DNA of 64,000 nt from Neisseria sicca (GCF_017753665.1 NZ_CP072524.1:1984001-2048000), one strand, 5' to 3'. Positions 31,502 to 40,663 are shown, counted from the stretch's first letter. Numbers and translations: made by a program. Notes: generated by a model from the sequence alone, not told the origin.

Positions 31502-31506
31502 AAATG
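31491..31506 (+). promoter_or_regulatory. xerC ribosome-binding site merged with an uptake sequence
   Basis: GGAGGTCGTCTGAAAATG: the GGAGG at 31491-31495 is at once the Shine-Dalgarno of xerC and the left end of the uptake sequence, whose TCTGA also holds the stop codon of the thioesterase gene. Three signals thus share 18 bases. Confidence 0.7.
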
Positions 31507-32403
31507 TTGGCGCGCGATTTCGGACTGTCTTTGGACGGCTATTTGAAAATGCTGGGGCAGCAGGGCAAGTCGGCGCACACGCTGTCTGCCTACGGGCGGG
31601 ATTTGACCGAACTCGTGCGGCTTTTGACGGAGGGGTCGTCTGAAACGGCGCAGGATTTGAAACGGCGCGATTTTGTGACGGCGTTGAAACGGCTGTCGCA
31701 ACAAGGCTTGAGCGAACGGACGCTGGCGCGCAAATTATCGGCGTGGCGGCAATATTGCGGCTGGCTCGTACAGTCGGGCATGATGGACAACGACCCGACC
31801 TTCAACCTGAAAGCCCCGCGCCTGCCCGAACGCCTGCCCAAAGCCCTGCCGCAGGAAGAGTTGAACCATATGCTCGACAGTTCGCCCGCCGACGACAGTT
31901 TGGCGGTGCGCGACCATGCCCTGTTTGAACTGATGTACGGCAGCGGCCTGCGCCTGAGCGAGATACACGGATTGGATTTGGGCGATGTGTTGCTGGACGA
32001 AGGCTGGGTAAGCGTGACTGGTAAAGGCAGGAAAGAGCGGCAAGTCCCGTTATCGGGCAAAAGCGTCGAGGCCTTGCGCGCTTATCTGTCCGAACGCGTC
32101 GCGGCAAACGGCGAAACCGCGCTCTTTACCGGCAAAAACGGCACGCGGCTCGGACAGCGGCAAATCCAAAAACGCCTTCAGGCATGGGCGGTGCAGCAGG
32201 GCAGCGAACAACATATTTCCCCGCACATGATGCGCCACAGCTACGCCAGCCACCTTTTGCAATCCTCGCGCGACATCCGCGCCGTGCAAGAGCTGTTGGG
32301 ACACAGCAACCTCTCGACCACGCAGATTTACACCAAGCTGGATTTCGACCATCTGGCAAAGGTTTACGACGAGGGGCATCCGCGGGCGAAACGGAAGAAG
32401 TAA
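31504..32403 (+). CDS. xerC: Tyrosine recombinase XerC
   Basis: 299 residues. XerC acts with XerD at dif to resolve chromosome dimers. The SAM-like N-terminal domain (about 1-95) is followed by the catalytic domain with Arg150 (GSGLRLSEI), Lys174 (GKGRKE), His241 and Arg244 (HMMRHSYASHLL), His267 (LLGHSNLSTTQIY) and nucleophile Tyr276. I chose the ATG at 31504 because of the GGAGG above; a longer in-frame reading starts inside the thioesterase gene and is not supported. XerC rather than XerD is inferred from the overall sequence, with moderate certainty. sdaA follows after 25 bp. Confidence 0.93.
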   Translation: MLARDFGLSLDGYLKMLGQQGKSAHTLSAYGRDLTELVRLLTEGSSETAQDLKRRDFVTALKRLSQQGLSERTLARKLSAWRQYCGWLVQSGMMDNDPTFNLKAPRLPERLPKALPQEELNHMLDSSPADDSLAVRDHALFELMYGSGLRLSEIHGLDLGDVLLDEGWVSVTGKGRKERQVPLSGKSVEALRAYLSERVAANGETALFTGKNGTRLGQRQIQKRLQAWAVQQGSEQHISPHMMRHSYASHLLQSSRDIRAVQELLGHSNLSTTQIYTKLDFDHLAKVYDEGHPRAKRKK

Positions 32404-32428
32404 TTCAATAAAATCAACGGAAAACATC

Positions 32429-33829
32429 ATGATCAGCATTTTCGACATTTTCAAAATCGGCATCGGCCCTTCCAGCTCCCACACCGTCGGCCCCATGAAA
32501 GCCGCCGCCGCCTTTTCAGACGACCTCAAGCAATCAGGACTGGACGTGCAAACCGAGCGCATCGTCATCGACATTTACGGCTCGTTGGCACTGACAGGGC
32601 GCGGACACGGCACATTCGACGCCCTCCTGCTCGGCTTGGAAGGCAGCCTGCCGCACGACATCCCCCTCGCCGACATCCCCGACCGTCTCGAACGCATCCG
32701 CACGCAACACATCCTCCGCCTCAACGGACGCGAAATCAGCTTCATTCCCGACCGCGACCTGAACATACGCGGCGATCAAGTGTTGCCCAAACACCCGAAC
32801 GGACTGAATTTCAGCGCCTACGGCAAAGACGGCGGCAAGCTCAAAGAACAAATTTACTACTCCGTCGGCGGCGGTTTTATCGTTACCGATCAAGAGTTTG
32901 ACAAACAAGCCGAACAAACGCGCCCAGTCCCCTACCCCTACACCAGCTGCGCCGAACTGCTCGCCCAATGCCGCATGAACCAGCTCGACATTTCCGAAGC
33001 CGTGTTGGCAAACGAAGCCGCGCTTGCCGGTTGCAGCGAAGCCGAAATCCGCCGCCGCGTCGCCGGCGTTGCCGACGTTATGGAAGGCTGCATCAAACGC
33101 GGGCTGGCGGCAGACGGCGAACTGCCCGGCGGCTTGAACGTCCGCCGCCGCGCTCCGCAGCTCGCCGCCAAACTCAAAGCCCTGCGCGAAACCGAAATCG
33201 TCAACACCCAGCTTTGGCCCATGGTTTACGCCATGGCGGTCAACGAAGAAAACGCCGCCGGCGGACGCGTCGTGACCGCCCCGACCAACGGCGCCGCCGG
33301 CATCATCCCCGCCGTCCTGCACTACTTCCGCAAGTTCAACCCGCACGCCACACAAAAGCGCGTCGAAAATTTCCTGCTCACCGCAGGCGCCATCGGCATC
33401 CTCTACAAAACCAACGCCTCCATCTCCGGCGCAGACGTCGGCTGCCAAGGCGAAGTCGGCGTCGCCTGCTCCATGGCGGCGGGCGCATACGCCGAAGTCA
33501 TCGGCGGCACACCCAAACAAGTCGAAAACGCCGCCGAAATGGCGATGGAACACCATTTGGGGCTGACCTGCGACCCTGTCGGCGGACTGGTGCAAATCCC
33601 CTGCATCGAACGCAACGGCATCGCCGCTGAAAAAGCCCTCAAACTCGGCACCCTCGCCCTGCTGGAAGACGGCACGGACAAAAAAGTCTCACTCGACGAA
33701 GTCATCCAAACCATGCTGCAAACAGGGCGCGACATGAAGTCCACCTACAAAGAAACCTCGCTTGCCGGACTCGCCATCACCCTACAGAAAAAAGCCGTCC
33801 CCGTATCCGTCCGCGTTGTGGAATGTTGA
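32429..33829 (+). CDS. sdaA: L-serine dehydratase, iron-sulfur type
   Basis: 466 residues, single-chain form with beta domain first and alpha domain second. It deaminates serine to pyruvate using a 4Fe-4S cluster. IGPSSSHTVGPMKAA (about 11-25) is the N-terminal signature, and cysteines in SGADVGCQGEVGVACSM (about 330-346) and GLTCDPVGGLVQIPC (about 377-391) bind the cluster. An uptake sequence near 32512 is read as FSDDLKQ near residue 30, an insertion-like polar stretch in a helix. It forms a likely operon with the thioesterase and xerC, ended by a hairpin at 33846. Confidence 0.96.
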   Translation: MISIFDIFKIGIGPSSSHTVGPMKAAAAFSDDLKQSGLDVQTERIVIDIYGSLALTGRGHGTFDALLLGLEGSLPHDIPLADIPDRLERIRTQHILRLNGREISFIPDRDLNIRGDQVLPKHPNGLNFSAYGKDGGKLKEQIYYSVGGGFIVTDQEFDKQAEQTRPVPYPYTSCAELLAQCRMNQLDISEAVLANEAALAGCSEAEIRRRVAGVADVMEGCIKRGLAADGELPGGLNVRRRAPQLAAKLKALRETEIVNTQLWPMVYAMAVNEENAAGGRVVTAPTNGAAGIIPAVLHYFRKFNPHATQKRVENFLLTAGAIGILYKTNASISGADVGCQGEVGVACSMAAGAYAEVIGGTPKQVENAAEMAMEHHLGLTCDPVGGLVQIPCIERNGIAAEKALKLGTLALLEDGTDKKVSLDEVIQTMLQTGRDMKSTYKETSLAGLAITLQKKAVPVSVRVVEC

Positions 33830-33845
33830 AAACGGAAAAAATATG

Positions 33846-33892
33846 AAAAAGGTCGTCTGAAACCGAGTACAAACAGGTTTCAGACGACCTTT
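33846..33892. terminator. Uptake-sequence hairpin after sdaA
   Basis: AAAAAGGTCGTCTGAAAC and GTTTCAGACGACCTTTC enclose about 11 bases, 17 bp beyond the sdaA stop. It is followed by the gyrB upstream region, where GGTATAATAAC at about 33931-33941 is a candidate -10 element without a convincing -35. Confidence 0.75.
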
Positions 33893-34047
33893 CCGCCCAC
33901 CCGAAACGCTGAATTTTCCAGCAAAATCAGGTATAATAACGGTCTATTTCCGTCCGTCGGACAGCTTGACCGTCCGGGTGGCGCGTTCAACTGTCGTTCA
34001 GACGACCTCAGCAGAAATTCTTTTAAAAAATCTTACAGATAAAGACC

Positions 34048-36438
34048 ATGACTGACCAAAAACACGAAGAATACGGCGCCGACAGCATACAAGTGCTGGA
34101 AGGCTTGGAAGCGGTACGCAAACGCCCCGGTATGTATATCGGCGACACGCAGGACGGCAGCGGCCTGCACCACATGGTGTTCGAAGTATTGGACAACGCC
34201 ATCGACGAAGCACTGGCGGGACATTGCGACAAAATCACCGTAACCATCCATGCCGACAATTCCGTCAGCGTGGCAGACAATGGGCGCGGTATGCCCACCG
34301 GCATCCACCCGAAAGAAGGACGCTCCGCCGCCGAAGTCATCATGACCGTATTGCACGCGGGCGGCAAGTTCGACAACAACAGCTACAAAATCTCCGGCGG
34401 TCTGCACGGCGTGGGCGTGTCCGTCGTCAACGCGCTGTCCGACTGGGTAACGCTGACCATCTACCGCGACGGCAAAGAACACTTCGTCCGCTTCGTGCGC
34501 GGCGAAACCGAAGAGCCGTTGAAAGTTGTCGGCGATTCCGACAAAAAAGGTACGACCGTGCGCTTCCTCGCCAGCGCGGAAACCTTCGGCAACGTCGAAT
34601 ACAGCTTCGACATCCTCGCCAAACGCATCCGCGAACTTTCCTTCCTGAACAACGGCGTGGACATCGAATTGATTGACGAGCGCGACGGCAAACACGAAAG
34701 CTTCGCCCTTTCCGGCGGCGTGGCTGGGTTCGTGCAATACATGAACCGCAAAAAAACGCCGTTGCACGAAAAAATCTTCTACGCGTTCGGCGAGAAAGAC
34801 GGCATGAGCGTCGAATGCGCGATGCAATGGAACGACAGCTATCAGGAAAGCGTGCAGTGCTTCACCAACAACATCCCTCAGCGCGACGGCGGTACGCACC
34901 TGACCGCGTTGCGCCAAGTGATGACGCGCACCATCAACAGCTACATCGAAGCCAACGAAGTCGCCAAAAAAGCCAAAGTTGAAACCGCAGGCGACGATAT
35001 GCGCGAAGGTTTGACCTGCGTGTTGTCCGTCAAACTGCCCGACCCCAAATTCTCATCACAAACCAAAGACAAACTGGTTTCCAGCGAAATCGGCCCCGTC
35101 GTCAACGAAGTCATCAACCAAGCCCTGACCGACTTCCTCGAAGAAAATCCGAACGAAGCCAAAATCATCACCGGCAAAATCGTCGATGCCGCCCGCGCGC
35201 GCGAAGCCGCCCGCAAAGCCCGCGAAATCACCCGCCGCAAAGGCGTGATGGACGGCTTGGGACTGCCCGGCAAGCTCGCCGACTGCCAAGAAAAAGACCC
35301 TGCCTTGTCAGAGCTTTATCTGGTCGAGGGTGATTCCGCAGGCGGTTCCGCCAAACAAGGCCGCGACCGTAAATTCCAAGCCATTTTGCCGCTCAAAGGC
35401 AAAATTTTGAACGTCGAAAAAGCCCGTTTTGAAAAAATGCTCGCCAGCCAAGAGGTCGCCACCCTGATTACCGCGCTGGGCGCAGGCATCGGCAAAGAAG
35501 AGTTCAACCCCGAAAAACTGCGTTACCACCGCATCATCATCATGACCGATGCCGACGTGGACGGCGCGCACATCCGCACCCTGCTCCTGACCTTCTTCTA
35601 CCGCCAAATGCCCGAACTGGTCGAACGCGGCTACATCTACATCGCCCAGCCGCCGCTCTACAAAGCCAAATACGGCAAGCAGGAGCGTTACCTCAAAGAC
35701 GAACTGGAAAAAGACCAATGGCTGCTCGGCCTTGCCTTGGAAAAAGCCAAAATCGTTTCAGACGGCCGCACCATCGAAGGCGCAGAACTTGCCGATACCG
35801 CCAAACAATTCCTGTTGGCGAAAACCGTCATCGAACAGGAAAGCCGCTTCGTGGACGAACTCGTCCTACGTGCCATGCTGCACGCTTCGCCCATTGATTT
35901 GACGTCGTCTGAAAACGCCGATAAAGCCGTTGCCGAACTTTCCGGCTTGCTCGACGAAAAAGAAGTCGCCCTTGAACGCATCGAAGGACACGAAGGCAAC
36001 CGCTTCATCAAAATCACCCGCAAGCTGCACGGCAACGTCATGATCAGCTACATCGAACCCAAGTTCCTCAACAGCAAAGCCTACCAAACCCTCACCCAAA
36101 CCGCCGCCGCGCTCAAAGGCTTGGTTGGCGAGGGCGCCAAGCTCTACAAAGGCGAGAGCGAGTACGACGTGGACAGCTTTGAAACCGCGTTGAACATCCT
36201 GCTCCAAAACGCCCAAAAAGGCATGTCCATCCAGCGATACAAAGGTTTGGGCGAGATGAACCCGGAGCAGCTTTGGGAAACCACGATGGATCCCGCCGTG
36301 CGCCGTCTGTTGAAAGTGCGCATCGAAGACGCCATCGCCGCCGACGAAGTGTTCGTTACCCTGATGGGCGACGAAGTCGAACCGCGCCGCGCCTTCATCG
36401 AAAACAACGCCCTTATTGCGCAAAATATTGACGCTTGA
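34048..36438 (+). CDS. gyrB: DNA gyrase subunit B
   Basis: 796 residues, the ATPase subunit of gyrase. The GHKL ATP site shows EVLDNAIDEALAGHCD (about 51-66), DNGRGMPTG (about 79-87) and GGLHGVGVSVVNALS (about 114-128). The TOPRIM domain has EGDSAGGSAKQGRDR (about 428-442) and MTDADVDGAHIRTLLLTFF with the Mg-binding DxD. The C-terminal QRYKGLGEMNPEQLWETTM is the GyrA-contact region. The length is typical for beta-proteobacteria. An uptake sequence near 35884 is read as TSSENAD. Transcription probably starts in the spacer 33893-34047. Confidence 0.99.
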   Translation: MTDQKHEEYGADSIQVLEGLEAVRKRPGMYIGDTQDGSGLHHMVFEVLDNAIDEALAGHCDKITVTIHADNSVSVADNGRGMPTGIHPKEGRSAAEVIMTVLHAGGKFDNNSYKISGGLHGVGVSVVNALSDWVTLTIYRDGKEHFVRFVRGETEEPLKVVGDSDKKGTTVRFLASAETFGNVEYSFDILAKRIRELSFLNNGVDIELIDERDGKHESFALSGGVAGFVQYMNRKKTPLHEKIFYAFGEKDGMSVECAMQWNDSYQESVQCFTNNIPQRDGGTHLTALRQVMTRTINSYIEANEVAKKAKVETAGDDMREGLTCVLSVKLPDPKFSSQTKDKLVSSEIGPVVNEVINQALTDFLEENPNEAKIITGKIVDAARAREAARKAREITRRKGVMDGLGLPGKLADCQEKDPALSELYLVEGDSAGGSAKQGRDRKFQAILPLKGKILNVEKARFEKMLASQEVATLITALGAGIGKEEFNPEKLRYHRIIIMTDADVDGAHIRTLLLTFFYRQMPELVERGYIYIAQPPLYKAKYGKQERYLKDELEKDQWLLGLALEKAKIVSDGRTIEGAELADTAKQFLLAKTVIEQESRFVDELVLRAMLHASPIDLTSSENADKAVAELSGLLDEKEVALERIEGHEGNRFIKITRKLHGNVMISYIEPKFLNSKAYQTLTQTAAALKGLVGEGAKLYKGESEYDVDSFETALNILLQNAQKGMSIQRYKGLGEMNPEQLWETTMDPAVRRLLKVRIEDAIAADEVFVTLMGDEVEPRRAFIENNALIAQNIDA

Positions 36439-36454
36439 TAGGGGCTGAAACATG

Positions 36455-36503
36455 AAAAGGTCGTTTGAAAATGGGGATTTCCGGTTTTCAGACGACCTTT
36501 TTT
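36455..36503. terminator. Uptake-sequence hairpin after gyrB
   Basis: AAAAGGTCGTTTGAAAA (one base off the uptake consensus) pairs with TTTTCAGACGACCTTTTTT around a 13-base loop and ends in six Ts, a convincing gyrB terminator 16 bp after the stop. The remaining spacer to 36842 holds only degenerate repeat pieces; I see no gene. Confidence 0.85.
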
Positions 36504-36842
36504 GATTGGTGGGAACCAAGACAGATAAAACAAATACGGCAGATTCATTTATTTTTTGATACGACACCTGCCGTCATTCCCTGTGCGGACAAGAAATAAC
36601 GGCAATAAGCATTTCAGATGACCTTCAATCAGGTTTGGCTGCAATACCGTAGGGGCAAATCAAGACCCAACGAATTCTTTTCGCCCCAATGCCTTGTCGG
36701 GTTTACCAACCCGCCCTGCTCCACCCGTAAGCCGAAAATTCCTGCCCGACACCCCCAACAAAAACAAACCCTGTTGCAATATCATAAATTACGGTAAATT
36801 CGCAAAGGAAACCCTTACCTTCCAACCATCAAGGAGTAAGCC

Positions 36843-37286
36843 ATGCGTTTGATTATCGCCGCTCCCGCCAACGGGACAACATTAAAAAACGCGCTCAAGG
36901 CGCATTTGCAAAACGATCCGCGAGTTGACAGCCTAACCGATTTATCCTCACCGGATAGCACCTATCCGCAGCTTTCATTTGCTGCGGCGCAGGAGGTAGC
37001 GGCAGGGAGAGCCGACCGCGCTATTTTAATTTGCGGCACGGGAGTCGGTACGGCGATTGCCGCCAATAAAGTCCGCGGCATACGGGCAGCAACGGCGCAT
37101 GATTTAATCACATTGCGCGGCTCGGTAGAAAACTACGATGCACAGGTATTGTGCATGGGACAAAACGTCATCGCCGCCCCCGCTGCCTGGGCATTGGTGG
37201 ACATTTGGCTGAATTTGCGCCACAACACGGATAGCGGATACGCACCGAAAGTCGGCGAAATCGAAGCCTACGAATGCGGTAAGTAG
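36843..37286 (+). CDS. RpiB/LacAB-family sugar-phosphate isomerase, divergent
   Basis: 147 residues. The family core AILICGTGVGTAIAANKVRGIRAATAHD (about residues 60-87) contains the catalytic Cys64 and the phosphate-binding region, and VLCMGQNVI follows. However, the N-terminal S-D-H-A-G of ribose-5-phosphate isomerase B is replaced by AAPANG, and the R/V-E-H-x-D-A motif is SVENYDAQ, so the histidines that open the sugar ring are absent. The substrate may therefore be a ketose or tetrose phosphate rather than ribose 5-phosphate. AAGGAG precedes the ATG. No sugar-metabolism genes are adjacent. Confidence 0.8.
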   Translation: MRLIIAAPANGTTLKNALKAHLQNDPRVDSLTDLSSPDSTYPQLSFAAAQEVAAGRADRAILICGTGVGTAIAANKVRGIRAATAHDLITLRGSVENYDAQVLCMGQNVIAAPAAWALVDIWLNLRHNTDSGYAPKVGEIEAYECGK

Positions 37287-37419
37287 TACGGTTTTTGCAA
37301 AAGGTTAGTCTAGACTCTCCATTCCCGCCCCGCTTGTATGAAGATGGCCCATCGCAGCATGAGCTTTACCCGCAGATTATTTTTGAGGTAAGGTCGCCTG
37401 AAATCTCCCTACCGCCGTC

Positions 37420-37439
37420 ATTCCCGCACAGGCGGGAAT
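37420..37439. repeat. dRS3 element with degenerate partner
   Basis: ATTCCCGCACAGGCGGGAAT, followed by GACGG. A degraded partner (ATTACCGCCTGCGCGTGAAT) lies near 37494-37513. The 561-bp spacer 37287-37847 holds this NIME remnant, an uptake-sequence hairpin and the porin terminator, and no gene that I can support. Confidence 0.8.
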
Positions 37440-37590
37440 GACGGCCTCGGCATTTTGGGAAGATTTCAAGGATGCCGCAACTTCAAATTTCTAGATTACC
37501 GCCTGCGCGTGAATGACGAAATTGCAGCCCTCTTGTTTTGACCTGCCATATTTCGCGGCCAAAGCCCACGGATTAAGTTCTATCCAAAAA

Positions 37591-37640
37591 AAACGGTCGT
37601 CTGAAAAGCCTGCCGTACACAGGGATTCAGACAACCTTTT
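37591..37640. repeat. Decayed uptake-sequence inverted pair
   Basis: ACGGTCGTCTGAAAAG and ATTCAGACAACCTTTT can pair with two mismatches. It lies in the spacer between the isomerase and the porin (convergent genes), where it could end the isomerase message. Confidence 0.5.
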
Positions 37641-37798
37641 ATTTAACGGATTAAAATAAAACAGGATATTCACACCAGCCATTTCTGCGCCGAAAGAATC
37701 AGAAATAATGGTATAGACAGAGCAGCTTGTCGGGGAAAAATGCGAACCGACCTACAACCAGCATACTACGTATCCCCCCGCATTTTATCCAAGGATAC

Positions 37799-37830
37799 AA
37801 AAAGAGCCTGCATAAAGCAGGCTCTTTTTT
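37799..37830. terminator. Rho-independent terminator after the porin gene
   Basis: AAAAGAGCCTGC and GCAGGCTCTTTT form a perfect stem with a short ATAAA loop and A/T runs on both sides, 17 bp after the porin stop. Confidence 0.92.
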
Positions 37831-37847
37831 AAACTAACCGTATCAGA

Positions 37848-38972
37848 TTAGAATTTGTGGCGCAGACCAACCAAACCAGCAGTAGATTCAACTTTGTTAA
37901 CGCCTTTACCTTGTTTCAACCAACCAGCAGAAATCAAAGCAGAAGTACGTTTAGAGAAGTCGTAGTCAGCACCAACGATAACTTGGTTGTATTGACTGTT
38001 AGCTTGTTTCTCGCCATCTTCTTTAGCTTTGAAGCCGTGAGCGTAAGAAACACGAGGCATTACGTTGCCCATACGGTAGCCACCAGTTACAGCAACTTGG
38101 GTTTGCTCGTTTTTCTTACCGTAGTTAGCATCACTTACATCACCATTTTTTGATGCATCATATTGACCAGCAACAGCAAATAAAACATTGTTCGCGTCGT
38201 AACCAGCTACTAAACGATGAACTTGATGATCTTTAACAGTAGCCAAAGTATCGCCAACTTTCAAAGTAGAAGCAGCATCAGCAACTTTATCAACAGCAAC
38301 ATCATATTCGTTAGCTGTAATTACATCATGTTTTGCAAATTTACCAGCATAGCGACCAAAGAAACCGGAATTTTCATAGTTCAAACCAGCGTAGTATGCT
38401 TCACGGCTTTTCGCAGCATGAGTATATTTGTCGCTAGAGTTGGCGTTATCGCGAGGTTGGTATTGAACGCTTGCGCTAAAGCCTGAGAACACAGGGGAGT
38501 CGTAGCGAACAGACACTTTACGCTCATCTACACGTTCCAAAGTACCCAATGACAATACATGTGCATTAGCATCGCTGGATTCCCATGGATCGATGCTGTC
38601 GGTGCTGTCTTTCAGAGTAGTGTTGAGTTTACCAGCACGAATTTTACCGAAGCCACCTTCCAAACCGATGAAGGATTCACGAGTACCCCAGCCGCTGTCA
38701 GTACCAGCAACAGAAGTATTTTGTTCTACTTGCCAAATAGCGTTCAGGTTGTTGCTCAGGTGTTCATGACCTTTGAAACCGATACGAGAACCGAGGTCAG
38801 CGATTTCAGTTGCAGTTTTAGTAGTAGAAGAACGACCATTATCAGTCACACCAGAGCCTGCTTTGATGCGAGAAATTTCAACACCGGCTTTAACTTGACC
38901 GTACAGAGTCACATCAGCCATAGCTGCAACAGGCAAAGCTGCCAAAGTCAGAGCAATCAGAGATTTTTTCAT
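37848..38972 (-). CDS. Trimeric outer-membrane porin (neisserial PorB type)
   Basis: 374 residues. A 19-residue signal peptide (cut after AMA) precedes DVTLYGQVKAGVEISR, the classical first strand of neisserial porins. The protein ends in GLVGLRHKF, with a terminal Phe as in other Bam substrates. DLGSRIGFKGHEHLSNNLNAIWQVEQ (about residues 60-85) and GLEGGFGKIRAGKLN (about 103-117, constriction region) match the PorA/PorB group. 16 strands are expected by family. It should be the major general porin. Codon use is skewed to A/T-rich preferred codons unlike its neighbours, as expected for very high expression. A strong promoter lies at 39076-39104 and a ~100-nt leader follows. Confidence 0.95.
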   Translation of the reverse strand: MKKSLIALTLAALPVAAMADVTLYGQVKAGVEISRIKAGSGVTDNGRSSTTKTATEIADLGSRIGFKGHEHLSNNLNAIWQVEQNTSVAGTDSGWGTRESFIGLEGGFGKIRAGKLNTTLKDSTDSIDPWESSDANAHVLSLGTLERVDERKVSVRYDSPVFSGFSASVQYQPRDNANSSDKYTHAAKSREAYYAGLNYENSGFFGRYAGKFAKHDVITANEYDVAVDKVADAASTLKVGDTLATVKDHQVHRLVAGYDANNVLFAVAGQYDASKNGDVSDANYGKKNEQTQVAVTGGYRMGNVMPRVSYAHGFKAKEDGEKQANSQYNQVIVGADYDFSKRTSALISAGWLKQGKGVNKVESTAGLVGLRHKF

Positions 38973-39075
38973 TGCTGTATTCCTTTTTCTATCGTGAAGA
39001 AATAACTTAAGCAGACCCGGACAGAGTCCGCTTAGGCTTTACATTATCGCTGGAATCAGCGATTCCATGACTCTC

Positions 39076-39104
39076 ACTATAATTGTTCCTTTCTAAAAAA
39101 ACAA
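39076..39104 (-). promoter_or_regulatory. Porin promoter
   Basis: On the minus strand TTGTTT and TATAGT are separated by exactly 17 bases, with a T-rich stretch overlapping the -35. The start codon is about 104 bases further on; the leader contains a GGAATC-AGC-GATTCC hairpin at about 39053-39067, and an AAAAGGAAT ribosome site precedes the ATG. The spacer from 39105 to 39410 is A/T-rich and holds no recognised gene. Confidence 0.75.
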
Positions 39105-39410
39105 ACTTTATTCACTTTCCCTTCTTGCCCCCTTACGCCATACCACCCTGCCAACAACATAAAATTCAAAACATTTTCTTTATAAATCATATAGTAATAA
39201 CAAATCACCTATTGTTTGCATTTTTACAACACAGATTTCCCGAACGGTAGTTTTTTAGGACCGGCTGTTGCTTTTTGGCTAATTCAGGCAAGCGAGGAAA
39301 CTGGAAACATCGTTCGGGTATTCATGCATGCATTTACCCTGATAGGGTTTGCCGGGCATAAATATCTCCCGATCTGCAGGAGCTGTCATTCCAGCTCCGT
39401 AGTACAGGCT

Positions 39411-40628
39411 GAGACCTTTGCAAAAAAGCCCTTCCCCCGACAGCCGGAACCCAAACACAGGTTTTCGGCTGTTTTCGCCCCTAATTGCGCCTGATTTTAC
39501 CCAAATACCCCCTTAATCCTCCCCGGATACCCGATAATCAGGCATCCGGACCGCCTTTTAGGCGGCAACAGGCACACTTAGCCTGTTAGCTGCTTTCAAC
39601 AGGTTCAAACACATCGCCTTCAGATGGCTTTGCGCACTCACTTTAATCAGCCCGAAATAGGCTGCCCGGGCGTAGCGGAATTTACGGTGCAGCGTACCGA
39701 AGCTTTGTTCCACCACATAACGGGTCTTCGACAAATATCGGTTACGTTTGGTTTGCGCTTCCGTCAGCGGACGGTTGCGGTGGGCTTTGCGCATAATGCC
39801 GTCCAGCAACTGGCGCTCTTTCAGATGTTGCCGGTTTTCCGCACTGTCGTAGCCTTTGTCGGCATAGACGGTCGTACCTTCGGCTATACCTTCCAGCAAA
39901 GGCGACAGGTGGTTGCACTCATGGGTATTGGCGGGGGTGATGTGCAGTTTCTCGATATAGCCTTCCTCATCGGTACGGGTATGTTGTTTGTAACCGAGTC
40001 TGTATAAACCGTTTTTCTTTGTCCAACGAGCATCTTTATCTTTACTCGGTGTGGTTTGGCTGCTGACTTGTCCTTCCTCGTCAACTTCTATGGCCTGACG
40101 CTGTTTGCTGCCGGCGGTTTGAATAATGGTGGCGTCAATGACGGCGGCGGATGCTTTCTCTATTTTTAGGCCTTTTGCGGTCAGTTGGCGGTTAATCAGT
40201 TCCAGCAATTCGGACAGGGTGTCGTCTTGCGCCAGCCAGTTGCGGTAGCGGCATAAGGTGCTGTAATCGGGGATGCTCAACTCGTCAAAACGGCAAAACA
40301 GGTTGAAATCGATGCGGGTGATGAGGCTGTGTTCGAGTTCGGGATCGGAGAGGCTGTGCCATTGTCCGAGCAGGACGGCTTTGAACATGGACAACAGGGA
40401 ATAGGCGGGACGGCCGCGGTGGTCTCGGACGTAACGGGTTCTTTGACGATTCAGGTACTGCTCGATCGGCTGCCAATCAATCACCTGATCCAACTTCAAT
40501 AGTGGGAAGCGGTCGATGTGTTTGGCAATCATGGCTTGTGCGGTTTGCTGGAAGAAGGTGCTCATGGAAAATCCCCTAAATGTCTTGATGGGAATTTAGG
40601 GGATTTTGGGGAATTTTGCAAAGGTCTC
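39411..40628 (-). mobile_element. IS5-family insertion sequence, intact copy (1218 bp)
   Basis: Terminal inverted repeats GAGACCTTTGCAAAA and TTTTGCAAAGGTCTC are perfect. The direct repeat AGGCT flanks the element (39406-39410 and 40629-40633). It carries one full-length transposase gene. It inserted in the spacer between the porin and truA and does not break a recognisable gene. Confidence 0.96.
39558..40565 (-). CDS. IS5-family transposase, intact
   Basis: 335 residues, DDE transposase of the type found in neisserial IS1106-like elements. An N-terminal DNA-binding region (about 1-110, with GRPAYSLLSMFKAVLLGQWH) precedes the catalytic domain: Asp144 in VIDATIIQ, Asp236 in YADKGYDS and Glu286 in YVVEQSFGTLHRKFRYAR, the Y-(2)-R-(3)-E-(6)-K-like signature of IS5 transposases. 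The N-terminal half is nearly identical to the defective copy at 17222-18122. The start ATG is 60 bp inside the right end. Confidence 0.96.
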   Translation of the reverse strand: MSTFFQQTAQAMIAKHIDRFPLLKLDQVIDWQPIEQYLNRQRTRYVRDHRGRPAYSLLSMFKAVLLGQWHSLSDPELEHSLITRIDFNLFCRFDELSIPDYSTLCRYRNWLAQDDTLSELLELINRQLTAKGLKIEKASAAVIDATIIQTAGSKQRQAIEVDEEGQVSSQTTPSKDKDARWTKKNGLYRLGYKQHTRTDEEGYIEKLHITPANTHECNHLSPLLEGIAEGTTVYADKGYDSAENRQHLKERQLLDGIMRKAHRNRPLTEAQTKRNRYLSKTRYVVEQSFGTLHRKFRYARAAYFGLIKVSAQSHLKAMCLNLLKAANRLSVPVAA

Positions 40629-40663
40629 AGGCTTTATCTGCGGGTTGGTTTATCGAAAAGAGC

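Noticed and set aside
33909..33937. gyrB promoter
   Set aside because: TATAAT at 33932-33937 is good but the -35 position (CTGAAT) is poor, so I did not list it as a separate feature.
39216..39494. 92-codon frame left of the intact IS
   Set aside because: It extends into the IS end. Joining the flanks across the IS gives a peptide that runs through an uptake sequence, without family resemblance, so I do not think the IS broke a gene here.
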